DNA of 64,000 nt, from assembly GCA_946807835.1 (NCBI GenBank), contig OX327683.1:37445001-37509000 (forward strand), in the 5' to 3' direction. The stretch is from Ailanthus altissimus. Taxonomy: Eukaryota; Streptophyta; Magnoliopsida; Sapindales; Simaroubaceae. Positions within the stretch are counted from its first letter, which is position 1. Every line of letters begins with the position of its first letter. Positions 11,704 through 24,909 of the stretch are shown piece by piece. The notes under the pieces were generated by a model. That model searched no databases, was not told where the DNA came from, and saw only the letters and a program-made list of their open reading frames with translations. A program made the position numbers and the translations under genes.

Positions 11704-14610
11704 TAAGATCGGCAGTGGCTAATTAAGCGGCGGGGTTTGAAAATGCACCCAGATATTATTAGATTGGTACCTGTACTAGGCCCAACTCATATACTTTAAG
11801 ACAATATGTACATAACCTCGAGGTTCTCGTCATCAATAAATCAATAGAGCGCCTTTAAATTTTAATTTGTCAAGTCCATGAACTCTTCTTCGTTGCTTAA
11901 TCAAATATTTTTATGATTTTGTATGACTATTGCCTGCTAATTAACGAAATTGTTCATCAATTTCAATTGAAAAAAAAAAGGGAAAAGGCGTACTAACTCC
12001 TAAGTCATGCAGACCTTTATCGAAGACAAATAGATTCTGTTAAAATTAATAAGTAAATGATCAAACTCGTAGAAAACATTGTTACGCTTCTTATTAGAAT
12101 TATAAATTTCATTAAAATTAAAAGACAAATTATTAAACTTATCAAAAATACTATTATACCTTTATATTAGAATTTGTATACCTATTTTACCCTTAAAATT
12201 CAAAAATGGAGAAAAAAAACAAATACAACAAAATTAACATAAAATGATCAAATTCATTAAAAAAAATATTATTAGGCCCTTTATTAGGATTATTATGCCC
12301 ATTTTACCATGCGGATTTTGTGAGATGATGGATTTTATCAAAATAAATAGTTAAATAGTTAAACTTGTAGAAAATATTATTGTGCTCCTTTATACTTTTA
12401 TAAAAATAGAGAAAAAAACAAACACAATCAATGGGACTTAACCCATGCCTAATTTACCCTTCAAGTCAAAAAATGAAGGAAAAAAAAAAACAAACACAAT
12501 TAATAGAACTCAAACCTAAAATCATTATTTAAAAGTCAAAGGCCTAAACACATATGTGCTTTATTAATATTGGGTTTATTTATATTTTATATATTTAATA
12601 CAACAGCCTGAACAACCATTAATCACCATATCTCTATCCTTAGATTGCGGCAAGTAGAGATTTATTGTTATCTTTATTCACTAGATCGTTGATCGGCGAC
12701 TGCAATGGTAGTGGTAGTGCATCTCCACTCATTGCCATTTGCGGTGGTGATACAGTGACAACCATTTCATTTTTTATTTTGCCCCTCATTCGATGCTTTA
12801 TTGATGAAAACAATCATACCATCACATAAATTTTAAAATTTAGAGTTCAATAATTTAAATTTTATTTGTCACTAATCATTGGTGGCAGACGGGTACAATC
12901 GATGGTCAACAACAATCAATGATGGCCGATGACCATTTATTTTTTTAAAATTTTTTAATGTTTTATTTAATTCATTTTTGTTCATACTACATTATTTAAT
13001 GTATATAAATAGTAAATAATTTAGTGTCAAAAAAGAACTTTTTTAGCCTAATAGTTAAAGTATTTAATTTCTATTTAAAAGTTTTGGTTTCAAATATATT
13101 TATTCTTATTCTCTATTTTAAATATCCAAACATAATAGTATTTTTTACAATTTAATTCACTTAGACCATCAAAAGATAATTTTACTCGTTTTATTGTTAA
13201 TACAAAAATCTATGTAGCCCTTTCAGAAACTTGGAGGTCTTTAAAAAAAATTTGGCCAAAACTTAATCCTTTTTCCTTAAAATGAAATGTCATATACTCG
13301 AAGAAGAAATGCCTTTGTTAGGATAGGGATTACATGTGTGTACTGCTCCTCTTTCGGTTATTGTTTTATAAAACTATTCCGAACTATGTCTACTTTATGT
13401 CTTCACAAAGCTATTATTACATCAACATGATTGACGTTTGTGATACCGTTGATTTTTATCCCATCCCGATGCTTATATATCTTCTAATTTAGGGAAAAAC
13501 TATTATTACATCTTTACGTTTTGTTATAGATATCATTTTTTTAAAAAAAGTTTTTGAAATTATCTTCTTTTAAAGGAAATAATTAATCATTTTCATTTTT
13601 AAAAAAAATTGATATTACTTTCCTTTAAAAAATTATTCATTACCAAAAAAAAAATTCTCTCAACAAAAGTTAATAGATAATTTTATAAAAAAAAACTCAA
13701 AGAAGAAAACGGTATATATAAAAAACAACTTAAAAAAATAATGCTAAATTTTTTTTTCAATAATTTACTTATATTATCTTAATAGTTTAATTACAATAAT
13801 GGGATCATATATTTTTTTATGGAAGTTTACATAATTTTGATGTACTTTGAACTTTTCTTAAATAAAATCTCTCAACCAAAATAATAATAATAATATATAA
13901 ATATATAGGAATAAATAGTATAACACATTTAATTTTGGTCCCTGCTGCAAATTTTTAAACTGAACAAAAAATCGGCCTCATCTCTGCCTAAAATCGATGA
14001 ATCCTCGTGACCCACGAATGAGGTTACCATCCCTAATTTTTATTAATCAATGTTTTTTTTTATTTGAATGGACTATTAATCAATTTCAATAGGCATATGT
14101 TTTTTCCTATAAAAGTATATAACGAGGTATACGTTGATATGAAGTAGGTATCAGCTGGCTTAGTAGTTAGTGATTAGTAAGGTTTTTGTACATAAAAAAA
14201 TGCTTCTTCTTTCCATGCTAAACATAACAAAATTAATTTAATAAGAGATGAGCTTTCGAGAATAAGATTTATTAATTAATAAGAGATGGGCATGTTAGTT
14301 TATGTCACTTTTCCTTTCTCCCATATGATATTATGCAGTCCTTAGACTAATAACAAATCAAAGTGATTCGAATCTGAAAAATAAAAGAACATGATAGTCG
14401 ATTCATTAGGGTCCCCGCCGTAATTGAACCCAAGGAAATAAAAAATAAAAAAAAGTGACAATTCCAAAATTTAGTAATATGGTTATCATCAGTTGCTTGA
14501 ATTTGACTAATGCATCGTTCAATTTTCTTTTATTTATTTCTCTTTTAAAAGGATCATTGTTCAAGTTTATATTTACAAAAGGAAAAAGAAAAAAAAAATT
14601 GAGTATAGTA
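11704..14610. other. 3' flank of ERF copy 1, noncoding
   Basis: An AATAAA signal lies at 11835-11840. At about 12000-12440 a degenerate unit recurs three times (aaataaatgatcaaac-like, 'gtagaaaacattgtt'-like and 'cctttattaga'-like blocks, spaced about 110-180 bases). The stretches 13320-13560 and 13930-14420 have counterparts downstream of ERF copy 2 (about 25800-26060 and 26480-27010), so they belong to the segmental duplication. No coding gene is seen. Confidence 0.5.
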
Positions 14611-16025
14611 TAAGGATGGTAAAATGTTTTGTAAATATAGGGTCACGTGGAGTCACCCAAATGGTGTTTTTATGAAAATGGAATGAGATATGAAAAAAAA
14701 TTATTCATCGAATTATTAATGGGATGAGAAAAATTATTCATCGAATTATTAATAGGATGGGGATGGAATTAGACCTCCTCATCCTATATTCGCCCTATAT
14801 CCCATTTTATATGAATATATTAAATATAATTTTAGTGTATAATTATATAGTTTATTAAATTTTTTATTTTATAATTTGTATTTAACTAAGTTACTATAAA
14901 ATATTTTAATAATCTAATTTTATTAATAAAAATTAAAAATATTTAACAAAAAAAACCTAAAAAAATCTAATATTAAAGGTTTTTATTTTTGAGTTAAGCT
15001 GTCAGTCGTCATTAATTTTATTCTTTAATACTCTCATCAAACTTGCTCAGTTGCTCTTTTTATTCTCTTATTACACTTGCTCTCTCGTCTTGAGTAAAAA
15101 ATTTAGAACTATAATCAAATCAGCTTGGTAACATCTAAATCTACATTCAGTATAATTGATAAATTTTTTAAGTTTTCATCATAATATATTATATCCTAAA
15201 ATATTAGAAGCTTTGAAGTTTACTCAAAATCGGTTATGAGATGAAATTAAAAGTATGAAATATAATTATGTATTATTTGTAAAATCTTAATTTTTAATTT
15301 AATTTGACTTTTAACAAACTAATCCCTATATGGTTTATTTTTATTATCAAGTTTACATCAAGTTCTTTTACAAAAACTCAATGTCACATATTTACTGAAG
15401 ATATTGATGAGGTACACTTTAGTTTAATTTCTTTTAAATTTAATTGTTAAACTATTTATTATGTTATCTCAAATAAATTAATAAGAAGATAAAAATAATT
15501 TATATGTTTTTAGGAACAAAATTTCAATCTCATAACTTGTAATGAGAGAAGATAAAGTAATTAACAAGAAAATCAATGATACTAAATACTAAAATATTAT
15601 TTAAAATTTTGATTTATTTATTATTTACTTCAAAATTTATATATTATTCACATTATTGAAGGATATTGTCGTATTATTCTAGGTTGTTAATTTGATTCCT
15701 ATTTATCATAATAAATTAATTTTATATTATTAAAATATGTTAATATAAATCCACATTTAATATTAATAAAAATAAAAAATAGGATAGAGATGAAAAAGTC
15801 ATTCCCCAAATGTAGATTCCTCATCCCGTCCCATTAAATGAATATTTAATATTTTATGGGACTTAAAATAAAATTTGTGGCAGGGTACGAAAAAGACTTC
15901 CCTGCTCCTGTCCCGCCTCATTAAATTTTTATGAAAAATGAAGTGAAGATAGAACTTAAAATAAAATTTGCGGTGGGGTACAAAAAAGACCTCCCCGCCC
16001 TTGCTCCACCCCATTACCATCTCTA
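14611..16025. mobile_element. hAT-like non-autonomous transposon, absent from the duplicate locus
   Basis: The paralogous stretch downstream of ERF copy 2 (about 27375-27400) reads straight from 'ttgagtatgatgag' into 'caataagaaatttagaac'. Here about 1.4 kb lies between those sequences. The insert has imperfect terminal inverted repeats, taaggatggtaa at the left and ttaccatctcta at the right. It is flanked by gtata on both sides, five matching bases of a possible 8-bp duplication. Inside, a unit of about 40 bases containing ttattcatcgaattattaat is repeated at 14700-14755. Repeated ccccgccc/ggggatgg-type motifs occur towards both ends. The ORF at 15799-16089 is not credible coding sequence. Confidence 0.6.
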
Positions 16026-17384
16026 GTATACCGATCACCGATCTAATATACAATAAGAAATTTAGAACAGGGAGATCGCATTGTTGCACAAACTAAGTTG
16101 TGTAATATTACAAGCATATTAATTAACAATTAAATAGCTTGATCACTTCGCACACCAAAGGCTTTGAAAACAAATAAGTGAGGGAGAGAACCTAATTGAA
16201 GATCGAATTGCAGTCATATATAAAGTACATTACTTTCTTCTTCTTTTGTTGATTATTATGTCAAGTTATTAAAATCAGATGTTTATTGTGTTAATTAATT
16301 TAGTTATTAAAAGTAGTCATATCTAACATAGACCCCATTTCATTTTCATTGATTAATAAATAAAAACCCATGATGATAGCACATCACCAAGGATTGCAGC
16401 TACATATATATAATATGAGTGAAATTAGTCTTCTTTTTTCATATATTAAAGAGAAAAAAAGATATGCTTACGTTGTTTTCAATTTAATTATATGCTTTTA
16501 TTCGCTGAATGCACCCATGTTAGGTATCACATTACATCAAGAAATGACTAAATTAAATAAATGAGTTAACATAATTAATAATTATATCTATACGATATTA
16601 AATATTGTCATCTTATAAATTAAGGCTTAAATGCACCAACGACCATCACGTTGATAAAAGTAAATAACGCAACCCAAAAAAAAAAAAAAAGAATATAACT
16701 ACTGATTTTTTTTTTAAAAACAAATTTTTATTGTTGTTGCCTTTTGAGGAATCTCCTACCACTACCTTCTGTCTTCTCATGTGTGGACCACCTTTGCTGG
16801 CTTGAGTCCGCCCAATATTACATAATATGTCTTCTATAAATATTTTAAGAATTTACAATTTCTTAAATTCAAAAAAATAATATACAATTTATTACTTGAA
16901 TAACCATAATCAATTATTAAACTCATTCATAATTAAACTTCTAAACCCTAGTAATATGTTTAGAAGTTTTTCTCAATCTCTCTTGTAGCTTAAGTCCCAT
17001 ATCAACGAGGATTTTGCTGCTCAATCTTTCTATAAACAAACTATTTTTCTTTGTATTTTATTCATATCCATTAGTAACAAGCCATGGTTCCTTGAAATTT
17101 TATTTTGTTGCTGTGATGATGTAACAAATAATAGAAACAAACAAGTTTAAAAGACTAAAGTTTTAACTCAGATTTTTAAAGAAGAACCCAACTTGTCTCA
17201 TAAATTTTTTCTTAAAGAACAGAAAAAAAAATTCCATCGGCTTTGTATCATAAATTGTAGCTTCAAATGCATCGGCTTCCTCTCATGAATATACCACATC
17301 ATTAAAAATCTTGCTAAGTTTGAAATTTTCAACATCCTTGATAATCAATTTCACTAAAATAGAAAAAAGTTTTCTGCAGCTGAA

Positions 17385-19046
17385 TTTGTAGTCATAAGTA
17401 TCAAACTAAATAGGCAAAATTGATAATCAACAACTGAATTAAAACATACAAAACAAAGTATATTAGCTTAAATTTCATTAAGCTAATACTAGAGCCGACC
17501 AAGATCTCTAAGACATTGACACTAAAACACATCATGTTCAATGCACTATATTCAAACAAAGTGATCAAATAAACCAAATAGAGGGACCCAGCTGAAATCT
17601 CAGAGAAAACCCTTATAAAGTGAAAATGCATTTCAGGATCATGCAAACAATTTTCCACAAACTGTACATACACATATATAAGTAGAGATAATAGCATGCA
17701 AATTTGAAGGTCAAATCGACTGATGCAGGGCAATAGAAAGAAAAGGGGGATTGAATAGCGAACAGAAAGAAGGAACAAGTAACTATACCCTATTTATAAT
17801 TAACAAAGAATTTACAGAGAGATTGAGGATAAAATCAATCAAATATCACACATATAGCATATTTATAACAGAAGTACAGGTAATAAGCAAGGGAGAAAAC
17901 CCTTCTTTTTTTCTGGAAAGCAACAAAAACTATAAAAGCTGACCAGAAGTCCTTAAGTAACCATTGTTCTAACCATCAGGCAGCCACTAGCTTTTGGACT
18001 TAGCATAACCAACAAGCGCAGCATGTCATTCCAGAAGCTAAAAATGCGGTTCAAAAAAAAAATCTAAAGTAAATGATTCAATTATCAAAAGGAACATAAC
18101 AATTTCAGTTTCTCAAATTTGGTTGCCCACCAAGATCAGGGGCCTAAGGATATCTAAGAATAAACAAGCATATATATGATTTTATTTCCTAATTTGAACA
18201 TTTCATTAAACAATTAGTATACAACAAAGACATTAGCACAACAAAGAAACCATATCAAATAACTAAGTCGAAGAATCATGCTAATTGTAAATTCTGAGAA
18301 ATCAAACAAAGCCACGAGCGTTTACAAAAGGAAAAAAAAATGAAATTTTGACACAACTTATTCGAGAGTTTGAAAGGAGAAGATAAATTAATTACAAAAA
18401 ATCATGTGAGATAAATTAATCACCTGCTGATTGAGAAATTGAAGCTTTGACACGATTTTTTCAGAGAGCTAGAAAGAGAAGATGAGAGAGATTGAGATAA
18501 GCGAGATTAGTTAATGACTGTGAGGGTGATTAGTCATTACAAGTATTTTAATAATTTTACTAATAAAATGATTTTAAAAATAAAATATACAAAAATTTGG
18601 AAAATGTTTAATTTATTTAATAACATGATTTAAAATAAATATATTTTAACAGTGTATACTGCTGATGTAAAATTTTTACTGCTGAAAAAGTTACTAGCAG
18701 CAAATACATAATACATATACAACTGATGGAGAATACGTTGCAAGCCAGCCGCTAAATTAATGTTTTACCATTTTAACTTCAGCCGCGAAAAATGGCACCA
18801 AAAAACCAATTTTTTGTAGTGATTTTTAAATAAATTTCAACAAATTAAAAAAAAATAATGAATAACATTCTAAATTAATATTCCATTTTATTTTACGTGA
18901 TGTATTGATAATTATTTAGATTGTAAATATTGATAATTTTTAAAATAACTAATCACACATTCTCATCATTCAATAAATAAATAATACATTAATTTCGATA
19001 AAAAGAGATACTAATTGGGATATATAACATTATAATAAAAAAATTA
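17385..19046. mobile_element. Insertion specific to unit 1, possible CACTA-type remnant
   Basis: The paralogue at about 30345 reads 'attgcagcttttaaatttat' without a break. Here the same sequence is split between 'tctgcagct' (about 17380) and 'tgcagttttagatttattg' (about 19048), so about 1.66 kb was gained. At 18824-18835 the stretch ttttttgtagtg is the reverse of a CACTACAAAAAA-type transposon end. It is preceded by repeated agcggc/gccgc-like and ctgctga motifs that look subterminal. I could not find the partner end. A hydrophobic frame on the minus strand (17401-17778) has no homology I recognise and is not called as a gene. Confidence 0.35.
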
Positions 19047-19984
19047 TGCAGTTTTAGATTTATTGTAACTCACCAGCAAATCCCATCAAAACTTGTAATT
19101 CCTGAAGCGGAAAACTTCTTGTTGGCTGCTGAATATTAAAATACGAGGAGTCTTGTGTCTTTTTCTGTACTTACAAATGAAGTTAAAATTGTAAATAGAC
19201 TTATAAGAAAATTACTGAAACAAACACCTGAATAACATTGTGATTCCATGCAAAATTGAGTGGTAAGGGCAAATTTCAATCAATTTTATGGAAAATAATT
19301 TATATTATATAAATAAATCATTTGTGTAATAATTATTATATTATATGAACATTTTAAACTACCAAAATTAAATCCCAAATTCAGCGAAAAACAAACGCAA
19401 TACCAGCAAGATAATAAATATTATTTTTTTATATATAATTTGTATTATTATCATATATATAATCATTTATATGCTCAATTCCAATTATAAATCTTTGGAT
19501 ATAAGCCTAATCCAATCCATTAATGTACCGAACCTAATCGGTTTAGTATTAAAAACAGACTATGCCCATCATACATTTGGACGATGCAACCCATTTAATA
19601 TCTCTAATTCCAACACTTCAAATACTATATATTAACTCATATATACAAATAAATAAATAAAACAGTAGAATAGGGGCAAAACAGTAGGAACAACAAGAAA
19701 AACTTTTACCTACTGCCCCGGTTCCGCCAGTATTCTTCATACATATAAAATAATCAATCATCACACCTACCCGTAACTTTGTTATTAATTCTTCTGAATG
19801 CTTCAAGCTCGATTATAACCACATTTTCGTCATTATTTCAAATATATTATGGAGGCCAAGATCCTCCCCAAATTATTGTAATTTACATCTCACCCAATAT
19901 TAACTTTCGGTATGTGGATAATTAAATAACAGTAATGTTACATTTATAAGATTTATATATAAATATTAAATTTTAATGTATTTG
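19047..19984. other. Noncoding sequence with duplicated promoter-type blocks
   Basis: The stretch 19360-19430 matches 31810-31875. The stretch 19715-19920 (around tatggaggccaagatcct) matches 33415-33620, upstream of ERF copy 3. These blocks are older shared flanks of the ERF cluster. No gene is visible. Confidence 0.45.
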
Positions 19985-21415
19985 TAGAGATTTAGACGGA
20001 ATAAAAAATATTGCATTGTTTGTTATTATTTTTATTAAATGAAGGGTATTTATACACATGTACAAGGGAGAGGATAAATCTTCTAATAAAAAAATAAATC
20101 ATGGATATTATCAAAATACAAGATAAAACTAAATCTTAGATAATTTACAATTATCAAGATAAATGAAACTTAGGTAAATACAAGTAATTTGATAAAGAGA
20201 TAAATTCTTGATTTATCTTAATTTTTTATTATACCCCTATAAGATAAAACTTTGGTAAGAGAGTCTAATATTATTTTTCAAGAAGAGAAGATATGATGGG
20301 AGAGTTCAATCTTATTCTTCAAGAAGAAAATGTTAGTTTAATTTTGTTCTTCAAGATAATAAGGTTTAAGGAATAGTCTAATCTTATTCTTTAAGAGGAG
20401 AAATTAAGTGTGTGAAAGAGGTTTAATAAGGGTGTAATTCCATTGTCAGCATAGGAATGATGTGGTTGAAGCATTTGATGCAATGCCGTGGCATGGCATG
20501 GAGAAGTTGGCACTACAATGATGAGAGCAGTATTGCAGCGTCGCAACATAAAGAGGCGCTGCAACGGTGGGGCAAGCAGGGTTGTATGTTTGGCTTCTTA
20601 ATAGAAATAAATCAAAAATAAATACCTTTTCAGGGAATGGGGAGCATGTACGGGGAAAACCTTTAAAATAAAGTAGAAATATAAAAAATCAATTTAGGAA
20701 CGGAATAGAGATAATTCTTAAAATAAAGTAGAAAAAAATATATATGTTTAAGAATGGGAGATATTTAACCCTTAAAATAAAATAAAAAAACTAAAAACTC
20801 GTTTGAAAATAAAAAAGAGTTTAATCTTCAAATAAAAAATAGGAGAGAAAAATTTAAAACTTAATTGAAAGGATGAGAATAATGGTTGACTAAAGTAGAG
20901 GGGTATTGCTTATGTGCACTGTTTATGCATACTATTCACACACTGTTTACCAAAGGGTAGAAATAATTTATAAAGGAAAATTGAATATGATATTAAAAAA
21001 TTGGCTAATATTTGAAAATTTTATAAAAAAAAAAGAGAAAAAAAATTATTATAAACTTATTTGATTGTTGTACAATAGCTCTTATTTAACCATTGTGCAT
21101 CAACTTGGTGGAGGTAAATAATTAATCCAAAAAGGTGAAATATTAAATCGAAAGAAATTCTGAAACCATATAGAGTTTTAAAGAGAATGAAAAAATATTG
21201 TATTGCCTGTTATTATTTTTATTGAATGAAGAGTATTTACACAAATGTGCAAGAGAGAGGTTAAACCTCTAATAAAAAAAATAAATCATAGATAATATCA
21301 AAATACAAGATAAAACTAAATCCTAAATAATTTATAGTTATTAACATATAGGAAACTTGGGTAAGTACAAATAATTTGATAAAGAGATAAATTATTGATT
21401 TAACTTGATTTTTAT
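19985..21415. mobile_element. LTR-like direct repeat pair around 0.9 kb of noncoding DNA
   Basis: The stretches 19985-20235 and about 21175-21415 are direct repeats. Both contain 'gttattatttttattgaatg'-like sequence, then tatttacacatgt, ctctaataaaaaa, aaatcat, 'tatcaaaatacaagataaaa' and 'ataatttgataaagagataa'. Such blocks are common in copia LTRs. The interior shows no gag or pol motifs. It has gcagcg/gcgctgc-type motifs at 20530-20575, like the GC-rich blocks of the solo LTRs elsewhere in the window. This is probably a small deleted LTR element. Boundaries are approximate. Confidence 0.45.
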
Positions 21416-21599
21416 TAGTGTTATTAATTGTTAATCATTATGTATTAAGTAATTATTAAATTTTTAATTTTTATTAATATAATAATTAATTAATTAATAT
21501 ATCAGATAAATTTATATATTTTTAAATATGTAAGTATAATATTATTGATAAAATAAATAAATAAAATAAAATTAGGAAAGGAACCAATAAATAAACAAG

Positions 21600-21730
21600 T
21601 TAACTTAACTCACATCTTACATAATGTAAAACAATTGTGCTTGAAAATCTAGCTCGGTATCCGTATATGCACATGTACTTGAATATATTATAATTAGTTC
21701 AAAATTGAAATCTTAGTAGTACGTGTATCT
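21600..21730 (+). promoter_or_regulatory. Conserved ERF distal promoter block, displaced from its gene
   Basis: The sequence 'ttgtgcttgaaaatctagctc' and its surroundings (aaggaaccaata at 21578, gtatatgcacatgtacttg at 21660) closely match 33650-33830, the promoter block of ERF copy 3. It is also related to 10885 and 44748. The next ERF coding region is copy 2 at 24980, 3.2 kb away. Confidence 0.5.
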
Positions 21731-21732
21731 TT

Positions 21733-22239
21733 TGTTACGGGTGGAGTGCTTGTCATTGACCCAAAAAATTAACCTGTTAGGTAATGTTGTATACCCATTT
21801 TTATATATCCAAGATACATCTAATTTCTATTTACTATGAGATGTGATATTCTCTCTCATTCAATTACATGATGCCCTAGTCATAGTGTGGCCAAATTCGA
21901 GAACCAACTTGGCTCGTATTGCCCATTCCCTCAAGGCTAAAAGACCCACTACCCATGTAACAATTTCTATTGGGGTTTAAGACACAAAAAATTTAGAGCC
22001 CACTTAGCCTGTATTGCCCATCCTTTGCGGCATAGGTGACCCATATTCCACGTGACAATCTCTATTAGGAAAATTTTGAGAGCCCACATACAAATGAGAA
22101 TTCATGTCTGTTCTGATACCACTTGTCATGGGTCAGGCGCTTGCCATTGACCTAAAAGACTAGCCTGTTAGGTAATGTTACATTCTCACCCTTATATACC
22201 CAAGATCTACCCAATTTCTATTCGATATGAAACGTGACA
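21733..22239 (-). mobile_element. TRIM retrotransposon copy 1 (507 bp)
   Basis: The terminal direct repeats are 21733-21848 and 22124-22239, each 116 bases, sharing 'cattgaccyaaaa', cctgttaggtaatgtt and 'ccaatttctatt'-like blocks. The right repeat begins tgtcatggg and ends gtgaca. Just inside the right repeat, 'ctgataccac' is the reverse complement of the tRNA-iMet primer site, so the element points leftward. cttt flanks both sides. The interior is only about 275 bases with no coding potential, as expected for a terminal-repeat retrotransposon in miniature. A second copy lies at 50762-51268. Confidence 0.7.
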
Positions 22240-24252
22240 CTTTGTAGGAAAGTAAAATGCTCTGTCGGGCTCGTCCCAAATACCAAGGGAGAGGGAGTGA
22301 TTTAAAATAAATAAATAAGGTGAAGTATAACAAAAATTATTCTTTAAATTATTAACGATGAAATGAGATTAAGATTTTTCAGGCTATTTTATATGAATAT
22401 ATTAAATATAATTTTTTTTATATTTATATATTAAATTAAAATTAAATAAGAAAAAATGATCATTATTTTTTTATGGTATTATTCAATGTTCACTTACTCT
22501 CTTATAATTTCAAAAAATACCAAAGTGTCTCTTGACAAGTGGCAGAATCAAGATTTGGCTTTGGGATGGCCAAATCACGAGGATTTGTGAAGTTTAGCAT
22601 AATCTTAAGGATGGATAATAATGTATAAATTTTATTTTTTATTTTTGAAGAATTGATCAATTATAGACAACTTTCCTACTAAAATAATAATAATAATATT
22701 AAACAATAAACATGTATTGTATTATTAATAAAAATAAATTTGTATTCAAAATTAATAAATTTAAAGCAAAAAGTACAAAGAACAAAACTCCTAAAAAATA
22801 CGTATAAAGTTATAATAGTAAGATATTAAAAAAATAAACTAATATATAAATAAAATTATTAAAATATATAAAAGATTTCAACTTATTTCTTAAATAATTT
22901 TGTTTTCTTATCCTTTGAGTTAGAAAAAAGAGTTTGACGTAAATTGAAGAAAAAATAAATATCACATGTTTCATAATTGTGTTCTATTTATATAGGTTAA
23001 ATTAAAATTTTTTATTTCATATATGAAAAAAATTACAAGTATAAAATTCTTTTATATTAAATAAAAGATGTATAGATGACAACGCTTGTAAATTTAAAAT
23101 TATTTTTTATAAAGATAAGAAAAAAAATGTAAAATAAGGACCACTTGCAAATTAAAAAATATTTTATTAAAAAAGATGTTAAAGTTAAAAAGATGATATA
23201 TTATTTGAACATTAAATAATATACTAAAAAGTAAGTTTTTAATATTAGCATGGATCATTTTCTTAAATTGACAATTTAACCCATTAAGTATATGAATTTT
23301 AAAATAAATTTGGGGGGCAAATTAGGTATTTTAATATTAAAAAATTATATACATAATACAAATATATTGGGGTTTAGGAAGGGCTATATATCACAAACCT
23401 TCTTGAGAATCGTATGGTCTTAATACTTCACGTGTTAAGCAGCCTAGAAAAATCACACAAATAAGAGAATAAAAGACAAGCACGCCAACTTTTTGAGAAA
23501 ATACTCTTTATATTATAATTGAATAGATTTACAAACTATGAGATGATTTACACAAATGAGGATGACCCCATTTTATATTAGTGGCCTTATACAATCAACG
23601 ATTAAGATTTAAATAATTTAACGGTATATATACAAAATGAATAAATATGTCAAGAAGTATTTCTATATACCATCTCATCTAAATATATATGAAACTTATC
23701 CTATTATGGATAAACTTATCTTATAAATCACGGGCTTAACTCATATCTTCATCTCAATCAAATAGATTTTCTAAAAACTCCGATCCATATAGCGTTTCAT
23801 GAGTCCAATAGCTTATAGGAGGTGTAGTCGAGCACCAAGTGCTCAAATAAATGCTTGAGAGCACATGAGACATGACACTCTCCCCTACTAAATTTATGTG
23901 ATCCTCTCGTTGCGTCTTCTTTGAAATTCGCATACCTTATTCTCGAACTACTATAGTGCATTATCGGGTTCCCAACTTACTTTACTATCGAACAATTTTT
24001 TTCACTTGACAAAATACTCTAACAAATACTCTATGACTTTAATATACATTAATTTATTTAAATTACTCTAACAAATACCAACACTATTATCATTCTTACC
24101 ATTATTGAAAGCACCAAAATTTTACTAATGATCTGCTAAGATTTTAATTTTCTAAAAGAAATTTTATCAAACTACGTTGTTCTTTTCATGGCTATATTAT
24201 TTAAATCATTATTTCAATTTTTTTTTAAATGTGAAAGTAAAAATATTTATAC
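22240..24252. other. AT-rich sequence with possible worn LTR remnant, no gene
   Basis: There is no coding sequence. The stretch 22350-22430 resembles 14780-14830. The stretch 23390-23900 has LTR-like character and ends 'gacactctcccctact', a phrase common next to copia LTRs. No pair or boundaries could be found. Confidence 0.3.
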
Positions 24253-24598
24253 TAGGGGTCGGCAAGGTTCGATTCGATTTTTTTAATAAATAAAACTGAA
24301 ATTGATTTTTTTAATAGGAAAAATTGAATCGGACTGAATCAGTTTTTTCAGTTCGATCCGATTTGATTTTTTCAAAATTTTTTATTTTTTTATTTTCGAT
24401 TCGGTTTTTTCAGTTATTTTTTTGAGAATAGTCAAATCGGAACCAAATCGAATCGGTCAATTTTTTTTCAAAAAAATTGAACTAATTTTTGTTAAAAAAT
24501 ATTGAACCAATTTTTGTTAAAAAAAATTGGATCGAATCGAATTTAACTGATCGATTCAGTTTGATTTTTCGATTACCAAATTTTTTTACCCACTTTTA
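24253..24598. mobile_element. hAT-like MITE (copy 1)
   Basis: The left end taggggtcggcaa and the right end ttacccactttta form imperfect terminal inverted repeats. The flanks atttatac (24245-24252) and atttacac (24599-24606) match at seven of eight bases, an 8-bp duplication typical of hAT elements. The interior is a run of gattcggttttttcagtt-like repeats. It is related to 37214-37512. The insertion sits in the upstream region of ERF copy 2. Confidence 0.75.
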
Positions 24599-24900
24599 AT
24601 TTACACTACCAAAGAGAATTAAGATGATGAGTAACTTTAAATAAAATTTAGTGACCAAATTAAGAAACATTTAATGAAGTTGATCTATGACGCGTATGTG
24701 ATAAGATATTTACTAAGAATATAATATTTATGATGTAGAATCACTTTATAAAGTAAGAAATTTATGAAGAAGTCAAATCGCTTTGTAAATATTGTACTAA
24801 TTAAGGGAAAACTAAGAACTGAACAGAGCATCTCCACGATAATTTCTGAAGTTAAAACATTGAGAGAAAATAATAAAATACAAACCGTAGTAATATTTTA

Positions 24901-24909
24901 TCTATATAT
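24901..24909 (+). promoter_or_regulatory. TATA box of ERF copy 2
   Basis: tctatatat lies at the position of the TATA box of copy 1, about 75 bases before the ATG. Confidence 0.55.

Larger units (their letters stand above)
10960..19280 (+). repeat. Segmental duplication, unit 1 (with ERF copy 1)
   Basis: Beyond the coding region, long stretches match unit 2 (24838-30995) in the same order. Examples are 11710-11900 with 25610-25800, 14150-14420 with 26650-27010, and 16050-16480 with 27400-27790. Also 17160-17340 matches 30120-30310, and 19050-19160 matches 30420-30510. Unit-specific insertions break the match, for example 14611-16025 and about 17385-19045. Confidence 0.8.

Noticed and set aside
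17401..17778. 125-codon hydrophobic minus-strand ORF
   Set aside because: It lies in a transposon-like insertion absent from the paralogue. The composition is what AT-rich DNA gives by chance, and there are no motifs.
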